This document shows, piece after piece, positions 48,258 to 56,223 of a stretch of 64,000 nucleotides of DNA. Every line of letters starts with the position of its first letter. Position 1 is the first letter of the stretch. The notes below the pieces were generated by a model that saw only the letters and a list, made by a program, of their open reading frames with translations, did not search any database and was not told the origin of the DNA. Source of the stretch: RHKX01 sp963839535. Its GTDB lineage: Bacteria > Actinomycetota > Thermoleophilia > Solirubrobacterales > 70-9. The stretch is from contig CAWIVF010000010.1 in NCBI GenBank assembly GCA_963839535.1, positions 99,964 through 163,963 on the forward strand, in the 5' to 3' direction. The translations under genes and the position numbers were made by a program.

Positions 48258-49775
48258 TCAAGTTCGGGAGTTGGCCAGCTCGCGATCAGCGCGGCGCTGA
48301 GCTGCTTTGGAAAGCAATCTCATCGCTGAGGGTGCTCGGCGTGCGAGTCGCAGCATCGCCCTGTCGCCGGGCTTCCGCATTTGAGAGTTTGGCGCGACGG
48401 AGTCTCGCGGCAGCGAGGGCGCCGGCCGAGGAGAGCGCGAATCGGCAACCGCCAGCAGCCGCCACTGGCCCGGGACGCCCTTGAGCTCGTGGCTGCCAAG
48501 GTCGTCGAATTCGATCCCGGATCCCACTACGAGATCCTTCACCGTGCCCGACACCAGCACCTCGCCTGGTGAGGCCTTCGCCATTACCCGGGCGCCGATG
48601 TGGACCGCCATCCCACCGACGTCGTCGCCGATTAACTCGCACTCACCCGTGTGCACGCCGGCACGAATTTCGACGCCCTCCGACCCCGAGGCGCTTGCAA
48701 TGGCGGAGCCGCAGCGAATCGCTCTGGCCGGTCCGTCGAACGTCGCCAGGAACCCGTCTCCCATCGTTTTGACTTCGCGCCCCTGATGCGCCGCCAGCTG
48801 CCTGCGTACGAGCTCGTGGTGGCGCTCGAGCAGTTCACGCCAGCGCCGGTCACCCAGCTCCCCGGCCCGCTCGGTCGACCCGACGATGTCGGTGAAGAGC
48901 ACCGTGGCGAGCGCGCGGTCGGGCTCGACGGCATGGCGGCTTCCCGTGAGCGATTCCTCGATCTCGTCCACCAGCGTGTCGGCGTCGCCGAGCCACGGGA
49001 TGTGGTCGTCTCCCTCCAGCTCGATGTAATCGCAGCCCGGGATCTGCTTCGCAGTCCAGCGGGCCAGTTCCACCGGTATTGCTGTGTCGCCCGTTCGATG
49101 GATCACGCGAGTCGGGACGCGCAGTGTCGGTAGGACTTTCGTGACGTCGATGTCCTTGTAAGAGCGCAGCAGGGCGGACACCATCCCAGGGCTTGCGGCA
49201 GCGCGCTCGAACAGCCCGAAGCTACGCAGCATCGTCGGATTGGCGGCGAGCGTTGGCGCGAAGAAGCCGAGAGCTTGGCCATCGCCCCAATGCTCGTCGA
49301 CAATTGCAGTCAGCACATCGATGCCGTCGCCGGGCCGGACAGGCACCTCAGCAGAGGGGTAGGCGTCAGCACTCGCCGAGGGGAACGTCCCGTAAAGGAT
49401 GAGCGAGCTCACGCGCTCGGGATAAGTGGCGGCGAAAAGAATGCTCATCGGCCCGCCCTCGGAGACACCGAGAAGCACGGCTCGCTCAGACCCGACAGCA
49501 TCGAGGACCGCGTGGAGATCCTCCATCCGATCCTCGAGGGTGGACATCTCTGCGACAGGGTCGGAGAGGCCGGTCCCCCGCTTGTCAAAGATGATCAGCC
49601 TGGCGAAGCCGGCGAGGCGGCGTAGGAAGGACGTGGCCTCGGGGAACGTCCAAAGAAGATCGAGGTGGGAGACGAACCCCGGCACCAGAACGAGATCCTG
49701 GGGGCCCTGGCCGACTACCTGGTAGGCGATATTGATGCTGCCGTTACGCGCGTACTGCGTCTTCGGTGGCTGCAA
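48258..49775 (-). CDS. Alpha/beta hydrolase fused to class III adenylate/guanylate cyclase
   Basis: Residues 1-285 form an alpha/beta hydrolase (VLVPGFVSHLDLLWTFPEAT, nucleophile region VLLGVSEGGPMSILFAATYP, and GDDHIPWLGD with the His). Residues about 295-450 form a class III cyclase: TVLFTDIVGSTERAGELGDR and REVKTMGDGFLATFDGP carry the two metal-binding Asp residues, and AVHIGARVMAKASPGEVLVS holds the Asn/Arg-equivalent region. The pair is common in actinobacteria and may couple a small-molecule signal to cNMP production. The C terminus is basic. First gene inside the left island end. A tandem cNMP-binding protein lies 7 kb away in the core. Confidence 0.92.
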   Translation of the reverse strand: MQPPKTQYARNGSINIAYQVVGQGPQDLVLVPGFVSHLDLLWTFPEATSFLRRLAGFARLIIFDKRGTGLSDPVAEMSTLEDRMEDLHAVLDAVGSERAVLLGVSEGGPMSILFAATYPERVSSLILYGTFPSASADAYPSAEVPVRPGDGIDVLTAIVDEHWGDGQALGFFAPTLAANPTMLRSFGLFERAAASPGMVSALLRSYKDIDVTKVLPTLRVPTRVIHRTGDTAIPVELARWTAKQIPGCDYIELEGDDHIPWLGDADTLVDEIEESLTGSRHAVEPDRALATVLFTDIVGSTERAGELGDRRWRELLERHHELVRRQLAAHQGREVKTMGDGFLATFDGPARAIRCGSAIASASGSEGVEIRAGVHTGECELIGDDVGGMAVHIGARVMAKASPGEVLVSGTVKDLVVGSGIEFDDLGSHELKGVPGQWRLLAVADSRSPRPAPSLPRDSVAPNSQMRKPGDRAMLRLARRAPSAMRLLSKAAQRRADRELANSRT

Positions 49776-49897
49776 CTACGTCCTCCGGACTGGAACAGGG
49801 CAGCCAGTCTAGCCGCGGCGCTTTCCTGCAACCGCTTGCGAGGCACCCGCCACGCTGGAGTGACGGGTGGACGAGTCTTCAAGGTTTGGACGGATAA

Positions 49898-49915
49898 GAC
49901 GCATCAGCCGGTACC
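49898..49915 (+). repeat. Island motif copy 2 (GACGCATCAGCCGGTACC)
   Basis: 14 of 18 positions match copies 1 and 3, followed by AAGCCGGTTCC, again a second GGTNCC-like box. It lies between two gene modules of the island. Confidence 0.5.
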
Positions 49916-50049
49916 AAGCCGGTTCCTCGTAATCCCTGGGTGCACCGGCGCCGGGGACGAGGGGACGCCGGGGACGAGCGCCAACCCTCAGACGAAGGAC
50001 AGACTTGCTCTGCATGGAATGCTGCGGTCGCGCGGCGAAAAACGACGAA

Positions 50050-50075
50050 GGGCTCGCCAGTAAACCAGCGAGCCC
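50050..50075 (-). terminator. Rho-independent terminator of the secreted protein gene
   Basis: GGGCTCGC (50050-50057) pairs with GCGAGCCC (50068-50075). In the minus sense the stem is followed by TTCGTCGTTTTTCG, with a run of five T residues. It lies 21 bp beyond the stop at 50097. Confidence 0.8.
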
Positions 50076-50096
50076 CTCGACCACCTGATCGCGAAG

Positions 50097-50507
50097 CTAC
50101 TTGACCGTCACGTCCTTGGAAACGGCCCGCTTGCAGACGTGACGATGCTTTGTGTCCTTGCGGATGACGCGCTTGGTCACCTTGGCGTAGTAGGCCCCAG
50201 GAGCCACGTCTCCCGACAACGGAACCTGCCAGAAGCCATCTGCATCAGTGAGATCGGATCCGACCTCAGTCGCTCCGCCCTCCGTCCGCTGGAGCACCCT
50301 GACCGTCCGCTTCTTCTGGCAACGAGCCTTCTCGGAGGTGACGTTGCCCTCGAAGCTGCTTGTCGCAGTGGGATCGTTCCCCTTCGCCTTCTCGAACTTG
50401 ATCGAGACCGCGGTATCAGCCCTGAACGTGTGGGCGGCAGCGCCGGATACGAAGGCCACGCTCATAAGCGCGACGGCCGCGATCGAGAAGATTGCTATCC
50501 GCTTCAA
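50097..50507 (-). CDS. Small secreted protein with Ig/CarboxypepD-like fold pattern
   Basis: 136 residues from TTG 50507, preceded by GGGAGA at the right distance. The N terminus is a signal peptide (FSIAAVALMSVAFVSGAAAH). The mature part has SIKFEKAKGNDPTATSSFEG, RTVRVLQRTEGGATEVGSDL, TDADGFWQVPLSG and AYYAKVTKRVI, the strand pattern of a prealbumin-like or carboxypeptidase-regulatory-like domain, with two cysteines able to form a disulfide. Codon use is more AT-rich than in the core. Family not named. Confidence 0.75.
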   Translation of the reverse strand: MKRIAIFSIAAVALMSVAFVSGAAAHTFRADTAVSIKFEKAKGNDPTATSSFEGNVTSEKARCQKKRTVRVLQRTEGGATEVGSDLTDADGFWQVPLSGDVAPGAYYAKVTKRVIRKDTKHRHVCKRAVSKDVTVK

Positions 50508-50725
50508 GATGTTCTCCCTGGTTGACGTGAATGAGCTCAGCCTTTGCTGAGCACTGCCCTTGCCCTGCTACGAACACTGCTTCCGGCTCGAAGTTGTTGG
50601 GCAGCGAGGTAGGTACAACGATGTTGGGGTCTCGAAGTCAGGGCCCATCGGCGGTACGTGCTCTGCCTCCACGACGCTCGCGCCGCCGGGGGCCGTTGTG
50701 CAGTGGGTCCCTCTCTTGCCACTAG

Positions 50726-50759
50726 AACAGACCTCCTCAGCATGGAAAGGGGGTCTGTT
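50726..50759. repeat. Hairpin repeat, member 1
   Basis: AACAGACC (50726-50733) and GGTCTGTT (50752-50759) are perfect inverted arms. The loop contains CAGCATGGA, related to loops of the other members. Confidence 0.55.
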
Positions 50760-50833
50760 GGGGGAGGGCCGGCGAGATGCGAATAGGTGCTCTCCACGGT
50801 CACTCATCCGCATCTCACGGGTGTGGCGAGGGT

Positions 50834-50856
50834 GCCTGCTTCGACGAGAAGCGGGC
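50834..50856. repeat. Hairpin repeat, member 2
   Basis: GCCTGCTT (50834-50841) pairs with AAGCGGGC (50849-50856) with one T-G pair; the loop is CGACGAG. A second small stem (TGCTT/AAGCA, 50857-50873) follows directly. Confidence 0.55.
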
Positions 50857-50902
50857 TGCTTTGCATGGAAGCACGTCTGTTCCGCGAGATACTGCGCAGG
50901 CG

Positions 50903-51304
50903 GTGTCCGAGGAGAGCGTGGAGATAGTGCGAAAGGCCTTCGCTGCCTTCAGCCGGGATGACCTCGAAGGGACGCTCGAATACTTCGCGCCAGACTTGGA
51001 GTTCTATCCCACGGGTCGGTTCATGGACACGCAGAAGGTCTACCACGGGCAAGAGGAGTGGACCGCCTTCTGGCACACCTTTCATGAAGCCTGGGAAGAG
51101 TTGACGATCAGCATCGAGCGAATCGAAGATGTCGACGGACGCGTGCTCGTCCTGGGCATCTTCCACGGCATAGGACGCGGAAGCGGTGTCGAGACCAGCG
51201 TCGAGGCAGCATGGCTTGTGACGCTTAGGGACGGCTTGTTCGCCGTCAACCACTCGTTCGCCAGCTGGGGAGAAGCCCTAGAAGCCGCCGGGCTAACGGA
51301 GTAG
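50903..51304 (+). CDS. SnoaL/NTF2-like protein
   Basis: From GTG 50903, 133 residues: SEESVEIVRKAFAAFSRDDL, EGTLEYFAPDLEFYPTGRFM, EEWTAFWHTFHEAWEELTIS and VTLRDGLFAVNHSFASWGEA. This is the classic SnoaL-like layout: helix, DLEF strand and a C-terminal AWLV strand set. Members act as ketosteroid isomerase-like enzymes or ligand binders; no function is assigned here. It is one of three NTF2-like copies within 2 kb. The GTG is preferred over the upstream frame, which reads through a hairpin repeat. Confidence 0.78.
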   Translation: MSEESVEIVRKAFAAFSRDDLEGTLEYFAPDLEFYPTGRFMDTQKVYHGQEEWTAFWHTFHEAWEELTISIERIEDVDGRVLVLGIFHGIGRGSGVETSVEAAWLVTLRDGLFAVNHSFASWGEALEAAGLTE

Positions 51305-51415
51305 CTCAAAGATCGCTTTGGACTGCCATGAAGAACTGCCTCCTCGGTGACACGATCGACGTGTTCACTGAAAACCGCTGCGGCGAGAGCGGTCAGCATT
51401 CTTAACCGCGAAGTC

Positions 51416-51430
51416 GACGTGGTCGGTACC
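51416..51430 (+). repeat. Island motif copy 4, shortened (GACGTGGTCGGTACC)
   Basis: Matches copies 1-3 if three internal bases are absent. It lies between the SnoaL-like gene and the convergent monooxygenase-like gene, again at a module boundary. Weakest copy. Confidence 0.35.
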
Positions 51431-51495
51431 TCTGGGCACTCTTCCTACCTTCGACGTTGCCGGAGCCTAGGATCGGTTGTCGCGCGCCTCGGTCC

Positions 51496-51765
51496 CTAGC
51501 CGAGCCAGTCGAGGTTATGAACCTCGAAATCTGTGACCGTCGGCTCGGGGATTCCAGCGGCCTGCATCGCCTCGCCGAGTCCCGCGGCCATGTATCGCTC
51601 GTCGTGCTCCGCCGAGTCCCAGACCTCGATCACGCGGATGCCGTTGTCCGTCTTGCCGGCGATGTGGGCGTGAACTCCCTCAGGCTTGTCGTCACCAACC
51701 TGCTCAGTTACCTGGTCGTATTGCTCAAGGGTGGCGCCAGGTACATCGTAGATTCGGCAAATCAT
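51496..51765 (-). CDS. ABM-like dimeric alpha/beta-barrel protein
   Basis: 89 residues: MICRIYDVPGATLEQYDQVT, VHAHIAGKTDNGIRVIEVWD, SAEHDERYMAAGLGEAMQAA and GIPEPTVTDFEVHNL. The strand-helix-strand pattern and VIEVWDS motif are those of antibiotic-biosynthesis-monooxygenase-like (ABM) or EthD-like proteins, which usually form dimers. GGAGG lies 6-10 bases upstream of the ATG. Convergent with the SnoaL-like gene. Confidence 0.78.
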   Translation of the reverse strand: MICRIYDVPGATLEQYDQVTEQVGDDKPEGVHAHIAGKTDNGIRVIEVWDSAEHDERYMAAGLGEAMQAAGIPEPTVTDFEVHNLDWLG

Positions 51766-52020
51766 TCTGAACCTCCGTTGCGGGTATCTGTTGACCTGAC
51801 CCTACATCCGATCCGCCGATCCAGGGGGTCGGATTACCAAGCTCCCTAGCGGTCGCCACTTAGCAGCCGTGGACGCGCTCGAAACCGCGAGCACCTTCCA
51901 CGGGACGTATCGTTGACGGTCAGGACAGGGTGAGGTGCTGGCAGCCACCGATCGCATGTTCGGGTTGCCGTCAAAGGACACCGGAGTTAGTGTCGCCACA
52001 ACCGACACGGGAGGTGGACG

Positions 52021-52392
52021 ATGTCCGCAGAAGACAACAAGCAGGCTGCAAAGAACGGCTACGCCGCGTTCTCGTCAGGCGATGCCGAGGGGGCGATGGC
52101 TGACATCTCCGACTCGATCGAATGGGTCGTCAGCGGCGATACCCCCGTCAGCGGCACCCACCGCGGCAAAGAAGAGGTGGGGAAGCTCTGGGGCCAGCTG
52201 GCCGAGAAGAACCTGACCACCGAGGCCGTTGAGTTCATCGCCGAGGGGAACAAGGTCGCGGTCGTGGTGAACAGCAGCATCGCCGGCGAGGACGCCTCGG
52301 GTGTAGACATCCTCACCTATAACGATGAGGGGCAGCTCATCAAGTTCGAAGGGCATGGCGGCGAGGAAGCGCTCGCCAGGGCCTTCGCCTGA
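52021..52392 (+). CDS. SnoaL/NTF2-like protein
   Basis: 123 residues: NKQAAKNGYAAFSSGDAEGA, MADISDSIEWVVSGDTPVSG, THRGKEEVGKLWGQLAEKN and FIAEGNKVAVVVNSSIAGED. This is the family often annotated as nuclear transport factor 2-like or ketosteroid isomerase-like. GGGAGG lies six bases upstream of the ATG. It is followed by a truncated relative at 52454. Confidence 0.85.
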   Translation: MSAEDNKQAAKNGYAAFSSGDAEGAMADISDSIEWVVSGDTPVSGTHRGKEEVGKLWGQLAEKNLTTEAVEFIAEGNKVAVVVNSSIAGEDASGVDILTYNDEGQLIKFEGHGGEEALARAFA

Positions 52393-52473
52393 GCGGTAGA
52401 TAGGACCTGGCGGAGTCCAAGCGCGGGCGCCCTCCGTCCGCCCTGTTCCCGCCGTGCGAAGAACAGGTCAAGT

Positions 52474-52502
52474 GAGACCTGCTTTGGACGAGAAGCGGTC
52501 TC
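52474..52502. repeat. Hairpin repeat, member 3
   Basis: GAGACC-T-GCTT (52474-52484) pairs with AAGC-GGTCTC (52493-52502), a 10-bp stem with one bulged T; loop TGGACGAG. It contains the first copy of the 19-bp direct repeat. Confidence 0.6.
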
Positions 52503-52755
52503 GTTCCGACGCGATCCTGCTCTGGCAAGGTCGGGGAATGGACCGGGGCAAGGGAGGGTTCGAAGTCGAGGCTGTGATGACCGATGACGACGGGCACGCA
52601 GCGGCGGTCGTCACCGGGACCGCGTTTCACGATGGGCAGGAGTTCAGTCGGCGCATAGTCCACCTAGTGACTGTGCGGGACGGCCAGATCGTGGAATCGC
52701 GAGACCTGCCGTACGACCAGCACGCCGAGGATGCCTTCTGGCCCAGGTCAGAGAC

Positions 52756-52774
52756 ACCTGCTTTGGACGAGAAG
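52756..52774. repeat. Second copy of the 19-bp direct repeat
   Basis: ACCTGCTTTGGACGAGAAG, identical to 52477-52495. The hairpin arms are less complete here. Confidence 0.7.
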
Positions 52775-52854
52775 GAGATCTGAGTGTCCTAGCTCGAAAG
52801 CAGGCCTGGCGGTTCCTCGGGAGAAGGCTCGAGGCTCCCGTATCGAAGGGAGCC

Positions 52855-53112
52855 TTACGGAGCTGCGGGGGAACGCTGACGGCCATCCGCGCTGGCTTCA
52901 GTCGCCGCAGTTCGCTCCGAACGGCGGCGGTCCGCGAACGTCGACCACTCGATGGGAGAATCCTCCGAGGTGATCAGCCACCCCTGCAACTCGTCGCCCT
53001 CAGGGCGTGTGAAGATCAATTTTGCGACGCGGACCCCGTCGTCGTAGAGCACAATCTCTGCTTCGTCGCGGTCGCTTTCGACGCTGTCAACAACTTCGGC
53101 GTGGAGTGGCAT
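52855..53112 (-). CDS. Small hypothetical protein
   Basis: 85 residues from ATG 53112, with GGAAAG seven bases upstream. The first 65 residues (AEVVDSVESDRDEAEIVLYD, DGVRVAKLIFTRPEGDELQG, WLITSEDSPIEW) look like a compact acidic beta-rich domain; the tail is Arg/Ala-rich. No family recognised. Confidence 0.5.
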   Translation of the reverse strand: MPLHAEVVDSVESDRDEAEIVLYDDGVRVAKLIFTRPEGDELQGWLITSEDSPIEWSTFADRRRSERTAATEASADGRQRSPAAP

Positions 53113-53278
53113 GGGAGCTTTCCGTATTCGTGACGCTGCCTATAGGTGGTCCACCCTGGGCGGGTAGCGAAGCGCCGCAGGTTTCTTGCGGCTCTCCTAT
53201 CGGCAGATCATGCTCAAAGCCTGAACGAGATTCGTGACGTGGGCTAGACCGTCGGCCCTTTGCATGAGCAGCGCGCCC

Positions 53279-53302
53279 GCCTGCTTCGCCTGGAAAGCAG
53301 GC
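53279..53302. repeat. Hairpin repeat, member 5
   Basis: GCCTGCTT (53279-53286) pairs perfectly with AAGCAGGC (53295-53302); loop CGCCTGGA. It lies downstream of the surface-protein operon. Confidence 0.6.
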
Positions 53303-53368
53303 TTGTTGACCTGCGGGGGTTGATCAATGTCGCCGGGGGCGATCACCGCAGGGGCCTCGAAAGCCCGC

Positions 53369-54848
53369 TCAGAAGTTGGAATCCGAGGGACCGCTCTCAG
53401 TCGCGGTCGCGGAGGTGTTGAGGTTGCCCGCCCGGTCGAAGACCGAGGTCGACGGGGTCCAGATCAGCGCGAAGGCGTTGTTATTGCGCAGGCTCCCGGC
53501 CGCAGTACCGAGGGTGATCGTGACCACTCCGTTCGTCATCGAAAGGGTCGAGGGTGTGCCGGTGGCCCCGAAGGTCGCGTTTCCGGACACGGAGTCACCG
53601 GTTTCACCGTGCCGAACGGCAGTTGAGTGGTGTTCGATGAGTTCCAGATCGTCATCGGATCGTTGCTGGCGTTTTGGCCGATCCGCACCACGACGTTGGT
53701 CGTCCCGGTGCCGTCCCAGCCGGGAACAAGCGAGCATGGGTCCATCGCCTCGCTGAAGGTGTAGACGACCTTGTCACCCGCGTCCGTTCGGCCGAACGTG
53801 CCGGAGGCCGCATTGATCGTCTCGATGTCACTCGCGGCAGGCTGCGTGTTGTCGACCGTCACTGATCCGTTGTCGCCGCCACCGCCGGTTGGGGTGACTG
53901 TGTAGCTCTTGCTGCCCGGCGAGAGTGGGTTGCTGGCGGTCAGCAATGCGCTGCGGTAGTTGTACGCCGTTCCATTGACGGTGTAGCTCCCGGCCGTGAG
54001 CGAAACCGAGCTGTCTGCCCCGCCGTAATTGCGCTCACGTCGGCGGACGCGCCCGTCGGGTTGTTCGTGACGTTGGCGTAGACGTAGTAGGTGCCGCCCT
54101 GCTTGACGTATCCCGATGAACAACGAGTCGAGTTGGCGAGCGTCGAGGCGGTGACGGTCGGAGCTGGAGCGCTGACGGTGAATGGGGCGCTTGCCACGTC
54201 GCCTTGACTACCGATCGCGTACAGCGTGTGGCTTCCGGTGCTGGTCCCGGCGGGGACCGTCACGTTCACGTCGGCCTGCCCTCCACTGGGCGTCGGCGAC
54301 GGAGTGATCGATCCGGTGAGCGTCGTCCCGGAGGTCGGGTTGTCGAGGCGGAAGGTCACGGTCTGGCCGGCAAGGAAGTTCGAGATCGTGCCGTTCAGGG
54401 TTCCGGGGAGGACGGCCAGGGTGGTCGAGCCGGAGAGCTGAAGGGTCGCGGTCCCGACCGTGGTTGGACTAGAGGCTGCGCTCTCGGCCCCTCGCCAGTT
54501 TCCCTGGCGGGGACCGACGGTGTAGGTCCAGGTGCCGCTCGGCACCCCCTGCTCGACGCAGGAGAGGCCAACGACCGTTGCGTTGCAATCGGAGTTGAGG
54601 GTCTGGGCTACGCCGCCGGCGGAGTACCGGCTCACCGCATAGCCTCCGACGGGTGCGCCCCCGCTTGGCGCCGTCCAGCTGACGGAAACGTTGCGACCTG
54701 AGACGGAGGTCGTAGGGGCGTTGCCGGAAGGCAGACTCGACGCCCTGGAGTACGCATTTCCTGTGCCTGGGCTGTTCCACGCGGCTGCGGCGCTCGAGAC
54801 GAGCACCAGGCAGGCGAGAGCCACGACGACGCCAACCCAGCGGTTCAT
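53369..54848 (-). CDS. Secreted multi-domain beta-sandwich surface protein, frameshifted twice
   Basis: From ATG 54848: signal peptide VGVVVALACLVLVSSAAA, then AWNSPGTGNAYSRAS, an Fn3-like domain (VSGRNVSVSWTAPSGGAPVG, YAVSRYSAGGVAQTLNSDCN, GTWTYTVGPRQGNWRG) and Ig-like segments (GTLNGTISNFLAGQTVTFRL, GSHTLYAIGSQGDVASAPFT). The frame changes near 54033 (to YGGADSSVSLTAGSYTVNGT, DAGDKVVYTFSEAMDPCSL) and near 53606 (to GDSVSGNATFGATGTPSTLS, ending ESGPSDSNF), each as one missing base. The C-terminal part resembles Ig-like adhesin modules. The start overlaps the end of the upstream gene (ATGA). Likely an exported structural or adhesive protein. Confidence 0.72.
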
Positions 54849-55297
54849 CGTCTGCTCGCGATCGCGCGAAAGCGGAGCGGAAAGCTCGCCGATTCGCACC
54901 CTGCCGCGGCGTTGGGGGACATTGATGATTGGGACCCGGTACCGAACGCGATCGTGGCGTCCGATCTCGATCCTCCGAGTGCTGTTAATCACCCGAAGAT
55001 TCCTTGCCAGACAAGATTGGCTCGCGTCCCCCACCCTCGCGCGCAGCGACGTGATGACGAGGGGGAGGCCGGAGGTATTGCGAACCCGCACAGTCATCCG
55101 TTTGCGAACCCCGGGATAGAGCCCCGCGACGTGCCCGCGGGCGCGCAGCGGAGAGTTCGAGCTTTTGCTCAAAGGCCGGAGTTGGCCGGTGCTCGAAAGA
55201 TGGACCGCCTGGTCGGTGGCCGTTGCGGAGCTCCGCGTAGGCGACCGCACCAGCAGAGGAGGGTGCCAAGAAGAATGCAAAGCGAAAGGGGCTTCAT
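54845..55297 (-). CDS. Secreted LYPG-domain protein (TasA/camelysin-like), probably frameshifted
   Basis: From ATG 55297 a hydrophobic leader (MKPLSLCILLGTLLCW) is visible, but the conserved domain lies in another frame: GHVAGLYPGVRKRMTVRVRN, SGLPLVITSLRARVGDAS, C and YRVPIINVP. It parallels TGDLYPGADGNVKVQINNPN and PVRVTGIAGN of the next gene upstream. Skipping one base near 54875 gives an ending ASFPLRFRAIASRR and a stop overlapping the next ATG. At least two indels are needed to join leader, domain and end, so the exact N terminus is unsure. Middle gene of a three-gene envelope operon. Confidence 0.55.
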
Positions 55298-55401
55298 GGC
55301 TCAAAGCTCTGCAGGGGGCCCGCCGGCGGTCCAGCGCCTCTGTGGCGCCGGACCGCTTGGGGCTCCAACCTGGATCTCTCCGCTAGACCTGGACCGCGTC
55401 G

Positions 55402-55884
55402 CTAGGACGCGTTACTGGCGCCAGTGAGGCTGACCGGAATCGTGAACGTCGCACCCTGGCATCCGTTATCGGAGGCGTTCGACATGTGGGCTGCGCCGTT
55501 CAGGGTTACCGAGGTGTTCCCGTTCGCCGGAACGTCGATGCTCTGACCGGTCTGGTCGGTGAACGTAACCCCGGTCGTGGTGCAGCTCGCGTGACCGCTA
55601 TCCGCTGTGACCGTTCCGTTGCCGGCAATGCCGGTTACCCGCACCGGGAAGGCGTTCGGGTTATTGATCTGGACCTTGACGTTGCCGTCGGCGCCCGGAT
55701 ACAGATCCCCGGTCGTTGTCGCAGAGACGTCAGAGGTCGTCAGCGCCTGAGAGCTGCCGGCCTTGGCGTAGCCGGAACCGGTACCTGAGGTGGTCCAGGC
55801 GGCGTAAACGGCACCAACGACTCCGAGCACGAGGACTGTGACCGCGGCGACGATGAGCTGCTGGGGGCGTGAGAGGTTGTTCAT
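55402..55884 (-). CDS. Secreted TasA/camelysin-like small surface protein
   Basis: 160 residues from ATG 55884 (MNNLSRPQQLIVAAVTVL): one hydrophobic N-terminal segment, then YAAWTTSGTGSGYAKAGSS, and a beta-sandwich with TTTGDLYPGADGNVKVQINN, FPVRVTGIAGNGTVTADSGH, TTTGVTFTDQTGQSIDVPA and CQGATFTIPVSLTGAS. Two or three cysteines could form a disulfide. The leader followed by an AW-x-GTG-x-YA motif recalls SipW-processed fibre proteins; no SipW peptidase gene is in the window. First gene of the operon, with a sigma-28-like promoter about 70 bp upstream. Confidence 0.7.
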   Translation of the reverse strand: MNNLSRPQQLIVAAVTVLVLGVVGAVYAAWTTSGTGSGYAKAGSSQALTTSDVSATTTGDLYPGADGNVKVQINNPNAFPVRVTGIAGNGTVTADSGHASCTTTGVTFTDQTGQSIDVPANGNTSVTLNGAAHMSNASDNGCQGATFTIPVSLTGASNAS

Positions 55885-55950
55885 TGGGGACTCGCTCCGT
55901 AGGTGGCGGTGAGCCCGTTCGCCCCCTGAGGGGCCACGGGAGATCAAGTC

Positions 55951-55978
55951 CCCATCGGAGGAATCGCCCACCTCTTTA
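55951..55978 (-). promoter_or_regulatory. FliA/WhiG-type promoter for the surface-protein operon
   Basis: In the minus sense: TAAA (55978-55975), a 15-base spacer and TCCGATGG just inside the 55951 end. It agrees with TAAA-N15-GCCGATAA at most key positions and is about 70 bp before ATG 55884. Confidence 0.5.
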
Positions 55979-56195
55979 GGTTTCGCGACCTTTCCTGGAC
56001 GATTCAGGCGCGCCGCACCCCCGGCCAGCTCGCCGCGTCAAGCAATCCTGCGGCTGGGTCCAACCAATCAGGCGATGTCGCCTCGAGCCTGTTTGGAGCC
56101 CGAGCTACTGCTTCCTTGGTCCTATCGATTGGTGCGGGCTTGCAGTTGAGGACGCTCCCCAGCCGTAGACAAACGACCTACGGACATATTTCCAA

Positions 56196-56223
56196 TCAAG
56201 ATCGCCCGTCCCCCAACCGATAG
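56196..56223 (+). promoter_or_regulatory. FliA/WhiG-type promoter for the plus-strand secreted protein
   Basis: TCAA (56196-56199), a 16-base spacer and ACCGATAG (56216-56223), roughly 50-60 bp upstream of the likely signal peptide. Confidence 0.45.

Larger units (their letters stand above)
49776..50096. other. Gene-free stretch upstream of the hydrolase-cyclase gene
   Basis: No convincing coding frame. It contains island motif copy 2 (49898-49915), a short GACGAGGGGACGCCGGGGACG direct repeat, and the terminator of the gene at 50097. Confidence 0.6.
50508..50902. other. Gene-free stretch with hairpin repeats
   Basis: No frame with convincing composition or similarity. It contains two members of the island hairpin family (50726-50759 and 50834-50856). 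Confidence 0.55.
52454..52783 (+). pseudogene. Truncated NTF2-like remnant bracketed by a 19-bp direct repeat
   Basis: The frame contains EVEAVMTDDDGHAAAVVTGT, FHDGQEFSRRIVHLVTVRDG and QIVESRDLPYDQHAEDAFWP, the C-terminal half of an NTF2-like protein (strands plus the QIVESRDLP tail); the N-terminal helices are missing. ACCTGCTTTGGACGAGAAG occurs at 52477-52495 and again at 52756-52774, bracketing the fragment. Both copies are translated in the same frame as ALDEK. It may be a remnant moved with, or trimmed by, the repeat. Confidence 0.55.

Noticed and set aside
49809..50084. Short minus-strand reading frame between the cyclase and the secreted protein gene
   Set aside because: It spans a clear terminator hairpin and an island motif, and has no similarity or coding-like composition.
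50726..53302. Integron attC sites
   Set aside because: The hairpins lack the RYYYAAC/GTTRRRY boxes and no integron integrase is present.
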